64,000 nucleotides of DNA, taken from NCBI RefSeq assembly GCF_959029255.1, contig NZ_CAUFUE010000007.1, forward strand, positions 1 through 64,000. The letters are read 5' to 3'. This DNA is from an uncultured Bacteroides sp. (GTDB lineage: Bacteria; Bacteroidota; Bacteroidia; Bacteroidales; Bacteroidaceae). The first letter of the stretch is position 1. Every line of letters starts with the position of its first letter. Below are positions 8,457 to 14,574 of the stretch, piece by piece. A program made the position numbers and the translations under genes. Under the pieces are notes generated by a model. That model was not told where the DNA came from. It did not search any database and was given only the letters and a program-made list of their open reading frames with translations.

Positions 8457-9623
8457 TCATTTTTGCGCCATCAGCATTTCATCTTCATACTGTCTGGGAT
8501 TTGCCCAGTCGTCTACCTTCTGGTATAGCAAATCGAATAAAGAACGTCTTGTTACCATAAAGTGAGCACTTACCGTCATACCCTTTTTCAGTTTCCCTAC
8601 CCGTCCGCTTTTCAGTTGCAAATAATCACGCTGCATCTCACATTTCACTTTATAGAAAGAAGTACCCTGAGCATCTGTCAAGAAGTCGGAAGAAATTTCT
8701 TTTACCGTACCCGGTATTGTCCCCCATTCGTTATAGTTGAAAGATTCCACTTGTACATTAACGGGCATACCCACGCTCATAAAACCGATATTACGGGGAG
8801 TAACATAAACTTCCAGGCAAAGTGTGGAATCCGGACTAATCATCGCCAACGATTGCCCGGCTTGTACACTACTACCTTTATACAAGCCAGAAAATTGGTC
8901 AACCGTTCCATCTACAGGACTACGAACAATATACATATCTTTATCTTTCACCTCCTGCTTGAGGTTTGCATTCATCTCATTAAAAGAGTTGCGATAGTTG
9001 TTTAAATCTATTTGCCACGTATTCAACTGGCTCTGCACCAATGAAGCCAGTTCATTCCGTTGACTCTGCCATTGAAAATAGTACTTGTCGTATTCTTCTT
9101 CGGAAATTACTTTCTTGTCATATAAGTTCTTATTACGCTTATATTCCTTTTCTGCCTGAACCAAGGAGGTTTCAAGTTCTATTTTCTTTTTAGTAAAGTA
9201 AGTATATTCTTGCTGGCGAACCGGAGAACGAAATATAGAAGGACAGTCTCCTTTTGCCAGATAAGCCAAATCGGTCAAATGCATTTCGCAATCATTCAGG
9301 CGACCGGATTGATAATTAATTTTATAATCGGAGTTATTAGTACGGAATCTCAGAATAATATCACCTTTATTCACCTGTTCGCCTTCACGAACATAAACCG
9401 AATCCACGATTTCCGTAATAGCGGATGTTATTTCCGCCTTTTCTGCAACAGGCCTTACTATTCCGCTACCCTGCACAGAGATATCTACATAGATAAAAGG
9501 AAGTGCGATAATAGTTGCCGTAATAGCCAGTAATACTACCCAATAGATAATTTGGGATTTTGTTGTGTGTTGATAGATGTATGTCTCAATACTATTTTCT
9601 ATCCATTCGTTCGGTAATAACAT
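8457..9623 (-). CDS. HlyD family membrane fusion protein of the peptide exporter
   Basis: The 388-residue product has one N-terminal membrane anchor (residues ~24-46), a split biotinyl-lipoyl region (GSGIVRPVAEKAEITSAI and IVRSPVDGTVDQFSG) and between them a long charged coiled coil (~100-230). This is the periplasmic adaptor joining the PCAT to the TolC channel. It is first in the exporter operon and is preceded by the direct-repeat promoter at 9669-9726, which it shares in design with the peptide genes. Confidence 0.92.
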   Translation of the reverse strand: MLLPNEWIENSIETYIYQHTTKSQIIYWVVLLAITATIIALPFIYVDISVQGSGIVRPVAEKAEITSAITEIVDSVYVREGEQVNKGDIILRFRTNNSDYKINYQSGRLNDCEMHLTDLAYLAKGDCPSIFRSPVRQQEYTYFTKKKIELETSLVQAEKEYKRNKNLYDKKVISEEEYDKYYFQWQSQRNELASLVQSQLNTWQIDLNNYRNSFNEMNANLKQEVKDKDMYIVRSPVDGTVDQFSGLYKGSSVQAGQSLAMISPDSTLCLEVYVTPRNIGFMSVGMPVNVQVESFNYNEWGTIPGTVKEISSDFLTDAQGTSFYKVKCEMQRDYLQLKSGRVGKLKKGMTVSAHFMVTRRSLFDLLYQKVDDWANPRQYEDEMLMAQK

Positions 9624-9668
9624 ATCTCTTTGTTTTATAAATTAATACTTTTATTGCTTTTAATGCAA

Positions 9669-9726
9669 CAAAAGTACGGACTATAAAAAAAGAGTTAGGT
9701 TATCGTTAAGTTATCATTAGGTTAAT
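9669..9726 (-). promoter_or_regulatory. Regulated promoter of the exporter operon (11-bp direct repeats plus -7 box)
   Basis: On the minus strand the -7 box is TACTTTTG (9669-9676), 45 bases from the HlyD ATG. Upstream of it, read on the plus strand, are GTTATC (9699), GTTATC (9710) and GTTAAT (9721), each exactly 11 bases apart; the first lies exactly 22 bases beyond the -7 box. No -33 TTTG is present, so an activator is expected. The same layout recurs at 11030, 11290, 11540 and 11797. The response regulator at 13211-13909 is the obvious candidate. Confidence 0.8.
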
Positions 9727-9994
9727 ATCACTAAAACAGATTAGCTATAAGCCTTTTGCCCAAATAGCCAATTTAAAGAATCCAAACCACTTCTTCCTTA
9801 AGCCTTTCAAAATTCTTTTCTATTTTCTAATTGATTTATATGTTGATTAACAATATAATTTCTCCCTATATTTAATCTCACTCATACAAATAGCTACAAA
9901 ATTCTTAAAAACTATATAAAATACAACCACTATAAAGTATAATAATTTTTATGTTTTGGAATCTAAAAATAGTTTTTTCGAAAGTCCATAAAAG
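9727..9994. other. AT-rich spacer without a gene
   Basis: About 270 AT-rich bases separate the exporter promoter from the peptide operon terminator. Short minus-strand frames of 8-12 codons and a 32-codon plus-strand frame from 9951 running through the terminator were checked. None has a GG leader or other support. Confidence 0.5.
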
Positions 9995-10028
9995 AATTAA
10001 AAAAATAAGCCCAGTACGATACCGGGCC
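9995..10028 (-). terminator. Terminator of the peptide operon
   Basis: On the minus strand GCCCGGTA-TCG-TACTGGGC forms an 8-bp stem (one G-U pair) at 10009-10027, followed by TTATTTTTTTAATTC. It lies after the last peptide gene (stop at 10150) and before the exporter promoter, so peptides and exporter are separate transcripts. Confidence 0.8.
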
Positions 10029-10149
10029 TATTACTTCAGAATAAATTAACGCTATAATATGACATCTAATTCTTTGAGTCAATTTCAAAGTTAACATACT
10101 CTCATGAAATTAAATTTTTCAAACTTTTTAGTCAACCTCCTTTTAATCA

Positions 10150-10290
10150 TTATTGAAATATATCACACACTTTATCTGCTATTACACCAGCACTAACCCC
10201 ACAAACTGCGCCAAAAGCAAAACCTAAAATAATTTCAACAATAACGCCACCTGTCACTTCACACATTTCACTTACACTTAATTCTTTCAT
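10150..10290 (-). CDS. GG-leader peptide F: hydrophobic, GxxxG-rich bacteriocin-like precursor
   Basis: This 46-codon gene was read directly from sequence. The product starts with a 15-residue leader, MKELSVSEMCEVTGG, with the canonical L(-12), E(-8), M(-7), V(-4) and GG spacing for C39 peptidases. The predicted mature peptide has 31 residues, is strongly hydrophobic, contains two Cys (possible disulfide) and overlapping GxxxG motifs (GFAFG, GAVCG, GVSAG). Such features are typical of two-peptide class IIb bacteriocins. The leader is almost identical to that of the duplicated peptide E genes just upstream, which would be its natural partner. It is the last gene before the terminator at 9995. 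Confidence 0.85.
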   Translation of the reverse strand: MKELSVSEMCEVTGGVIVEIILGFAFGAVCGVSAGVIADKVCDIFQ

Positions 10291-10356
10291 AATAATACTT
10301 TTTCAATTTGATGTTATAAACTATATTAATTACTATCTTACTTTCAAAACAACAGA

Positions 10357-10497
10357 CTATGCCATAGTCTTATTTGCAATATACACAGAACCACCGATTG
10401 CTGCACCACCTAAAGTTGCCTTCAAAAAGATATTCCAGTTAAAACCACAAAAACCACCTGTCACTTCATACATTTCGCTTACACTTAATTCTTTCAT
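10357..10497 (-). CDS. GG-leader peptide E, copy 2
   Basis: This 46-codon gene encodes leader MKELSVSEMYEVTGG and a predicted 31-residue mature peptide rich in Gly, Ala and aromatic residues with the motif GGAAIGG (GxxxG) and a single Cys near its start. Its protein is identical to that of copy 1 at 10564-10704. L(-12), E(-8), M(-7) and V(-4) fit C39 recognition. Like peptide F it resembles one half of a two-peptide bacteriocin. It is transcribed with the other peptide genes from the promoter at 11030. Confidence 0.85.
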   Translation of the reverse strand: MKELSVSEMYEVTGGFCGFNWNIFLKATLGGAAIGGSVYIANKTMA

Positions 10498-10563
10498 AAT
10501 AATACTTTTTCAATTTGATGTTATAAACTATATTAATTACTATCTTACTTTCAAAACAACAGA

Positions 10564-10704
10564 CTATGCCATAGTCTTATTTGCAATATACACAGAACCA
10601 CCGATTGCTGCACCACCTAAAGTTGCCTTCAAAAAGATATTCCAGTTAAAACCACAAAAACCACCTGTCACTTCATACATTTCACTTACACTTAATTCTT
10701 TCAT
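10564..10704 (-). CDS. GG-leader peptide E, copy 1
   Basis: The 46-residue product is identical to copy 2 (leader MKELSVSEMYEVTGG, mature part with GGAAIGG). The only difference between the genes is a silent base in the leader. It follows the 32-aa membrane peptide gene by 14 bases, inside the same predicted transcript. A double dose of one component beside a single copy of peptide F is notable if the two act as a pair. Confidence 0.85.
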   Translation of the reverse strand: MKELSVSEMYEVTGGFCGFNWNIFLKATLGGAAIGGSVYIANKTMA

Positions 10705-10718
10705 AATAATACTTTTTT

Positions 10719-10817
10719 CTAAATTACACAAATAATAATATACAATAAGCCCCCAATTAATCCACCAATTAAAACTGAATTAATAAAATACTTACTTTCT
10801 AAGTTTACCTTTCTCAT
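10719..10817 (-). CDS. 32-residue single-span membrane peptide, possible immunity peptide
   Basis: This short frame encodes 32 residues: a basic N-terminus (MRKVNLESKY) followed by one hydrophobic span containing LIGGLIGG and ending ICVI. It has no GG leader of its own with the required L/E/L pattern, so it is probably not an exported peptide. It sits between peptide D and the duplicated peptide E within one transcript. Small membrane peptides in this position often give immunity to bacteriocins or tune export; that role here is inference. The start lacks a clear ribosome-binding site, as is usual for Bacteroides. Confidence 0.5.
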   Translation of the reverse strand: MRKVNLESKYFINSVLIGGLIGGLLYIIICVI

Positions 10818-10839
10818 AAATTATAAGCTTTACTTTCTC

Positions 10840-10980
10840 TTACCACCATTTAACATCAAGTAACTCTTCAAGTAGAGTTTTCTCTTTCCCTTTTTCAGGA
10901 GCCCAGGCTACACCACCCATTACAGTGGTTTGTTCACTTTCATTCAATGATTTAATCATACAAACTTCATTTTCTTTCAT
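10840..10980 (-). CDS. GG-leader peptide D
   Basis: This 46-codon gene encodes a 23-residue leader ending EQTTVMGG, with L(-12), E(-8) and V(-4), and a 23-residue mature peptide that starts VAWAPEKGKEK and ends in KWW. It is charged and Trp-rich, unlike the hydrophobic peptides E and F, and looks more like a signalling or accessory peptide. It is the first gene after the 11030 promoter, with its ATG 49 bases from the -7 box, and starts the multi-peptide transcript. Confidence 0.8.
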   Translation of the reverse strand: MKENEVCMIKSLNESEQTTVMGGVAWAPEKGKEKTLLEELLDVKWW

Positions 10981-11029
10981 GTTTTTTTATTTTTAATGTT
11001 AATACTAAATGAATTTACTTTTGTTGTTG

Positions 11030-11087
11030 CAAAGATAAGCCGTATAAATCCGGGAGTATGTTATCATTGCGTTATCATTAGGTTAAT
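11030..11087 (-). promoter_or_regulatory. Regulated promoter of the multi-peptide operon
   Basis: On the minus strand the -7 box is TATCTTTG (11030-11037). On the plus strand GTTATC (11060), GTTATC (11071) and GTTAAT (11082) follow at 11-bp steps, the first 22 bases beyond the box. The block 10981-11087 is nearly identical to 11241-11347, 260 bases away, so promoter and leader region were duplicated together. Confidence 0.82.
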
Positions 11088-11111
11088 GTTTATTGGATAC
11101 TATATTATACA

Positions 11112-11240
11112 TCATACATTACCTAAATTCTCCGGTAAATATGGAGGTATTATAAATTTATTCGACGGTTGAAAACCTGCGCCGCCAATTACAGTCACCA
11201 ATTCTTCTGTTTTAAGATTTGTCACAATTTCATTTTTCAT
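11112..11240 (-). CDS. GG-leader peptide C
   Basis: This 42-codon gene encodes a 20-residue leader ending TEELVTVIGG with a perfect L(-12), E(-8), L(-7), V(-4) pattern and a 22-residue mature peptide beginning AGFQPSNKF with several prolines. It has its own promoter at 11290. No terminator is seen before the next promoter at 11087, so read-through into the multi-peptide operon is possible. Confidence 0.8.
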   Translation of the reverse strand: MKNEIVTNLKTEELVTVIGGAGFQPSNKFIIPPYLPENLGNV

Positions 11241-11289
11241 AAACTTCTATTTTTAATGTCAATACTAAATTAATTTACTTTTGATGTTG

Positions 11290-11347
11290 CAAAGATAAGT
11301 TGTATAAAATCAAGGTTATGTTATCATTGCGTTATCATTAGGTTAAT
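11290..11347 (-). promoter_or_regulatory. Regulated promoter of peptide C
   Basis: On the minus strand the -7 box is TATCTTTG (11290-11297). GTTATC (11320), GTTATC (11331) and GTTAAT (11342) on the plus strand keep the 11-bp step and the 22-base gap to the box. The ATG lies 49 bases downstream of the -7 box, as at the 11030 promoter. Confidence 0.82.
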
Positions 11348-11360
11348 ACTTATCGAGGCT

Positions 11361-11492
11361 TTATATTTGGTAAAGACCATGTTCCTCTAAATAACTTTTT
11401 TCCCGCCAAGGTGACATTGAAGTACCACCTATTACATTCTTCAAAACCTCCCTACTTAGTAGTTCTAATTCTAGGCATTCATACTTTTTCAT
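11361..11492 (-). CDS. GG-leader peptide B
   Basis: This 43-codon gene encodes a 23-residue leader ending REVLKNVIGG, with L(-12), L(-7) and V(-4), and a 20-residue mature peptide starting TSMSPWREKSY with mixed charge. It is transcribed from its own direct-repeat promoter at 11540. I recognise no family beyond the leader. Confidence 0.8.
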   Translation of the reverse strand: MKKYECLELELLSREVLKNVIGGTSMSPWREKSYLEEHGLYQI

Positions 11493-11539
11493 AATTGTTT
11501 TATTTTTAAATGAATAATAATTTCGTTTCTTTGATGATG

Positions 11540-11597
11540 CAAAATTAAGGTGAATGATTTAAGCTTTATGTTATCGTTCAGTTATCATTAGGTTAAC
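11540..11597 (-). promoter_or_regulatory. Regulated promoter of peptide B
   Basis: On the minus strand the -7 box is TAATTTTG (11540-11547). GTTATC (11570), GTTATC (11581) and GTTAAC (11592) on the plus strand are spaced by 11 bases, the first 22 bases beyond the box. Confidence 0.8.
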
Positions 11598-11630
11598 GAT
11601 TTTTCAGTCTAACCAACCATCACCATAATT

Positions 11631-11753
11631 TTATACACTTATTGTTTTAAATACAACATTTCCATGCTCATCTAAACTATAAACCACTACTTCTTCACCA
11701 CCATAAATTGTATCTAACTCTTCTACATTTAATTCAAAAATCATTTGTTCCAT
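11631..11753 (-). CDS. GG-leader peptide A, divergent from the kinase gene
   Basis: This 40-codon gene encodes the 19-residue leader MEQMIFELNVEELDTIYGG, an exact match to the L(-12), E(-8), L(-7), I(-4) rule, and a 21-residue acidic mature peptide starting EEVVVYSLDEHG. It lies immediately next to the histidine kinase gene and is transcribed away from it, sharing the regulatory gap. That position, the short length and the polar sequence make it the best candidate for a signal peptide sensed by the kinase; this is inference. Confidence 0.8.
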   Translation of the reverse strand: MEQMIFELNVEELDTIYGGEEVVVYSLDEHGNVVFKTISV

Positions 11754-11796
11754 GTTCTTATTTTTTTAGATATTACTATTGTTTTTATTTATAGTG

Positions 11797-11843
11797 CAAA
11801 GATATTTGATATTATTCTATTAATATGTTACCAAAACGTTATC
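11797..11843 (-). promoter_or_regulatory. Regulated promoter of peptide A
   Basis: On the minus strand the -7 box is TATCTTTG (11797-11804). GTTACC (11827) and GTTATC (11838) on the plus strand are 11 bases apart and the first is 22 bases beyond the box, as in the other four promoters. The third half-site is degenerate (TTGTAA at 11849). Confidence 0.75.
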
Positions 11844-11863
11844 CAATATTGTAAATATGTTAT

Positions 11864-11871
11864 TATCTTTG
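11864..11871 (+). promoter_or_regulatory. -7 box (TATCTTTG) of the kinase/regulator operon
   Basis: TATCTTTG fits TAnnTTTG and lies 20 bases before the ATG at 11892, implying a very short leader. The half-sites at 11827 and 11838 lie upstream of it, so the same operator could also control the two-component genes (autoregulation). Confidence 0.65.
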
Positions 11872-11891
11872 CATTCAGAAAAACAAATAAA

Positions 11892-13214
11892 ATGAAATTT
11901 AAGTATACCAAAATTTTAGCTTTGTTCGGTTTATTAGCTATTGTAATCTTGCAAACGCTATGGCTATACAATATATATGTACAACTTGCTGACATTATAT
12001 ATAAAGAAAGTAATAACATATTAATTAAATCCATAAGACGGGAAATTTCTATAAGATTCAAAAAAGCACCTAAAGGAACAGAAATAACCAGCGTCGGTAT
12101 CCCTATCAATAAAAAGAAAAATGAATTGGCCCCTGAAATAGTTGACTTAAACGAAGGACTCGCAAAATTAGGCTTTGGTATATCATTAGTGCAGATTGAT
12201 TCAATAGCCACTATTTTATTGGAAGAGGCTAATATTGAAAGCTCAATAGTAATTTGCAAAATTAATCCTTATACAAAGAAAATTACTGAAACCAGCAATG
12301 CCAACATAAATATCAATTCTTTAGGTATCATAAAATCAAAGATAATATCAATTAATACAGATTCTACTCAAGGAATACAAATGGTTCTAATAAATCCATA
12401 TTATACCATTATTAAACGTATGGCTCTTTTAATGATATCTTCAGTTCTTACTATGATATTAATCATCGGATGCATCGTTTATCTAACTAAAACAATCACA
12501 AGATTAAACAAAATCTCCCAACTCCGTGAAGATTTCTCCAATGCCATGATTCATGATATGAAAACTCCTCTCAGTACTATTATGATGAGCCTAAACTTCC
12601 TGCACAATCCCAAATTGGACGAAAAGCCGGAAATGAAAAATAAATTCCTCAACATAGCTGAAAGCGAAGCGGATCATCTGCTTACACTGACAAATAAAAT
12701 TCTCACAATTTCCAAACTAGAAAACAAAAGATTGGAAATGAATAAATCAAAAGTGGCACTACCACCCATTATTGAAAAACTAACAGAGAAATTCAGCGCT
12801 AAATCAGTCAAACCTATACATTTTATTATAGACCTGAAAGCAGAAGAGATATATGCCGATAAAGAATATCTGGAAGAAGTTATCAGTAACCTTATAGATA
12901 ACGCCATTAAATATTCCAAGGAATCAGTAGAAATAAAAATCAGTTCCTATGATAATGATGTAAATACTATCATAAAAGTCCACGATAACGGACTTGGAAT
13001 ACCACAGAAATATCAGCTAACTATCTTCAACAAATACGAACGTGGCGCCGCTTCCAAAAGAACCCGAAAAAATGGTTCGGCCGGGTTTGGTCTAGGATTG
13101 AACTTTGTTTATCAAGTAATTACTGCTCACGAAGGAAATATATTCGTAAACAGCATAGAAGGAGAATTTACTGAATTTATAATATCTTTACCCCAAATAA
13201 TACAAAAGCTATGA
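11892..13214 (+). CDS. Sensor histidine kinase of the peptide island
   Basis: From the ATG at 11892 the product has 440 residues. The frame is open from 11745, but that start would lie upstream of the promoter box at 11864, so 11892 is preferred. Two membrane helices (residues ~7-29 and ~177-198) flank a periplasmic domain of about 145 residues with no family I recognise, the likely sensing part. Then come the H-box MIHDMKTPLS (His221), N-box NLIDNAIKYS, G1 DNGLGIP and G2 GFGLGLNFV. All catalytic motifs are intact. The stop overlaps the regulator start by four bases (ATGA). Confidence 0.92.
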   Translation: MKFKYTKILALFGLLAIVILQTLWLYNIYVQLADIIYKESNNILIKSIRREISIRFKKAPKGTEITSVGIPINKKKNELAPEIVDLNEGLAKLGFGISLVQIDSIATILLEEANIESSIVICKINPYTKKITETSNANININSLGIIKSKIISINTDSTQGIQMVLINPYYTIIKRMALLMISSVLTMILIIGCIVYLTKTITRLNKISQLREDFSNAMIHDMKTPLSTIMMSLNFLHNPKLDEKPEMKNKFLNIAESEADHLLTLTNKILTISKLENKRLEMNKSKVALPPIIEKLTEKFSAKSVKPIHFIIDLKAEEIYADKEYLEEVISNLIDNAIKYSKESVEIKISSYDNDVNTIIKVHDNGLGIPQKYQLTIFNKYERGAASKRTRKNGSAGFGLGLNFVYQVITAHEGNIFVNSIEGEFTEFIISLPQIIQKL

Positions 13215-13909
13215 TTAAACTATTATTAGTAGAAGACGATGCCAATTTGTGCTATATCGTACAAAGTGGTTTGGAGGAACTCATCGGAGGTTATGAAGTA
13301 TTAACAGCATCCAACGGCGAAGAAGGATTGAAAATATGGAAAGAGCAACATCCGGACATTATCATATCGGACATAGAAATGCCGGTAATGGATGGCTTAC
13401 AGATGGTGGAACGTATTCGTGAAACCGATGGCGATATACCTATATTATTTGCGTCAGGGCGTGTCTCTCCCAAAGACGTGACAGACGGTTATAAAACAGG
13501 AGTAGAGAATTACATTAAGAAACCTTTTGTACCCAATGAACTGGATGCCCACATCCATGCCGTTCTCAGAATGAAAGAGGGTGCTAAAACCAGAACAGAG
13601 ACAGACCATTACAAGCTGGGGCACTACACATTAGATGCCAAACATGCCACCCTGCTCGATAATAACACCGGAAAAGTGAAAACCATGACTATCAGAGAAG
13701 CCCAGATTCTCCAATTGCTCGCAGAAAACAAAAATGAAACTGTAAAGCGGGAGGCCATACTCAGCCGTTTTTGGAATACGGAAGATGATTATTTTGCATC
13801 ACGCAGCCTTGACGTATTCATGGCAAAAATTCGTAAACTATTTGAAGACGAACCTGATATAGAATTTAAAACAGTGAGGAGCGTAGGTATAATGCTACTG
13901 ACTAAATAA
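13211..13909 (+). CDS. OmpR-family response regulator of the peptide island
   Basis: The 232-residue protein has a receiver domain with the acidic pair at residues 9-10 (VEDD), phospho-acceptor Asp54 (IISDIEMP) and Lys104 (KKPF), then an OmpR/PhoB winged-helix DNA-binding domain (~130-232). OmpR-type regulators bind direct repeats with about 11-bp spacing, which is exactly what lies upstream of the five peptide and exporter promoters. It overlaps the kinase gene by four bases. Architecture resembles RprY-type regulators of Bacteroides. Confidence 0.93.
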   Translation: MIKLLLVEDDANLCYIVQSGLEELIGGYEVLTASNGEEGLKIWKEQHPDIIISDIEMPVMDGLQMVERIRETDGDIPILFASGRVSPKDVTDGYKTGVENYIKKPFVPNELDAHIHAVLRMKEGAKTRTETDHYKLGHYTLDAKHATLLDNNTGKVKTMTIREAQILQLLAENKNETVKREAILSRFWNTEDDYFASRSLDVFMAKIRKLFEDEPDIEFKTVRSVGIMLLTK

Positions 13910-13921
13910 CTCCATTTTCAA

Positions 13922-14158
13922 TTATAGCTTGAGATATACCACTGTCTTTCCACTGCCATATTTGCGTATCAATCCTTCCGAAAGGTAACGGTTCAAATCG
14001 GCCACTGCCTGATGTTTTGCTTGTCCGGTCATTGTTTCATAATCTGTCCGGGTGACACATCCATGCTTATCCAAATGCTGCATCAATCTTTTCTTCCGTC
14101 CATCTTCACTCAGCGAAGAACGAGATATATAAGGAGAGGTTTTACGTTCCAGTTCCAT
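13922..14158 (-). CDS. Small winged-helix-like protein, function unknown
   Basis: The 78-residue product is basic at its N-terminus, and residues ~20-75 read as a winged helix-turn-helix (RLMQHLDKHGCVTRTDYETMTG, then AVADLNRYLSEGLIRKYGSGKTVVYLK with a beta hairpin). Similar segments form the C-terminal DNA-binding part of larger Fic- or ATPase-type proteins, so it may be a remnant. It converges on the response regulator gene 12 bases away. No promoter box is evident. Confidence 0.5.
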   Translation of the reverse strand: MELERKTSPYISRSSLSEDGRKKRLMQHLDKHGCVTRTDYETMTGQAKHQAVADLNRYLSEGLIRKYGSGKTVVYLKL

Positions 14159-14415
14159 CTTATAGCTTGCCGGGTTCCATCTAGAATAGCCGGGCTGAAA
14201 CCGGTGGCTTGATGCACCAACTCGCGGAATTTATCTTTAGATTATATTAATAAGCCTGCTTCTAAGTTTTAAATCGTAATCGAGTGAAAATAATAGAAAA
14301 AAAATAGCATACTGATAATCAAGCCATTCAAATAGTAAAAATGAAGATGCCATCAGAGTGTCTGAACGATAAACGCTTATGGTCGGTGCATCGGGGTAGA
14401 AGGAATGATTATAAG
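14159..14415. other. Intergenic spacer without a gene
   Basis: About 260 bases upstream of the small winged-helix gene contain no supported frame. The sequence near 14185-14225 is GC-richer than its surroundings and may be the edge of a former gene. Confidence 0.4.
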
Positions 14416-14460
14416 AAGGTGTGTCAAAACAAAAACTCGCTTATTGTTTTGACACACCTT
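14416..14460. terminator. Perfect 17-bp hairpin, terminator-like
   Basis: 14416-14432 (AAGGTGTGTCAAAACAA) pairs perfectly with 14444-14460 around an 11-base loop. Both flanks are A/T-rich, so it could stop transcription in either direction and insulate the peptide island from the sugar locus that starts at 14575. Confidence 0.6.
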
Positions 14461-14574
14461 TTATGTTTTATAACACACAAAAGGGTGTGAGTATTCTTTA
14501 GTCCAACTGTCTCTTTTAAAATATAAAACAAAATTATTGTAAGTAATAACCCTCAGTTAAACAATTAAAATCTT

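Larger units (their letters stand above)
10291..10704. repeat. 207-bp tandem duplication carrying peptide E
   Basis: Bases 10291-10497 and 10498-10704 are identical except for one base (catttcgctt versus catttcactt), a silent AGC/AGT difference in the leader. Each copy holds one complete peptide gene with its upstream spacer. The leader region of peptide F (10251-10290) also matches the same 40 bases, so recombination between near-identical leaders may have created the duplication. The near-identity suggests a recent event or ongoing conversion. Confidence 0.95.

Noticed and set aside
9951..10049. 32-codon plus-strand frame over the peptide operon terminator
   Set aside because: It runs through a well-formed terminator hairpin of the opposite strand and has no promoter.
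11745..11891. N-terminal extension of the histidine kinase by 49 codons
   Set aside because: The extension covers the operator and both -7 boxes; a TATCTTTG box lies 20 bases before the ATG at 11892.
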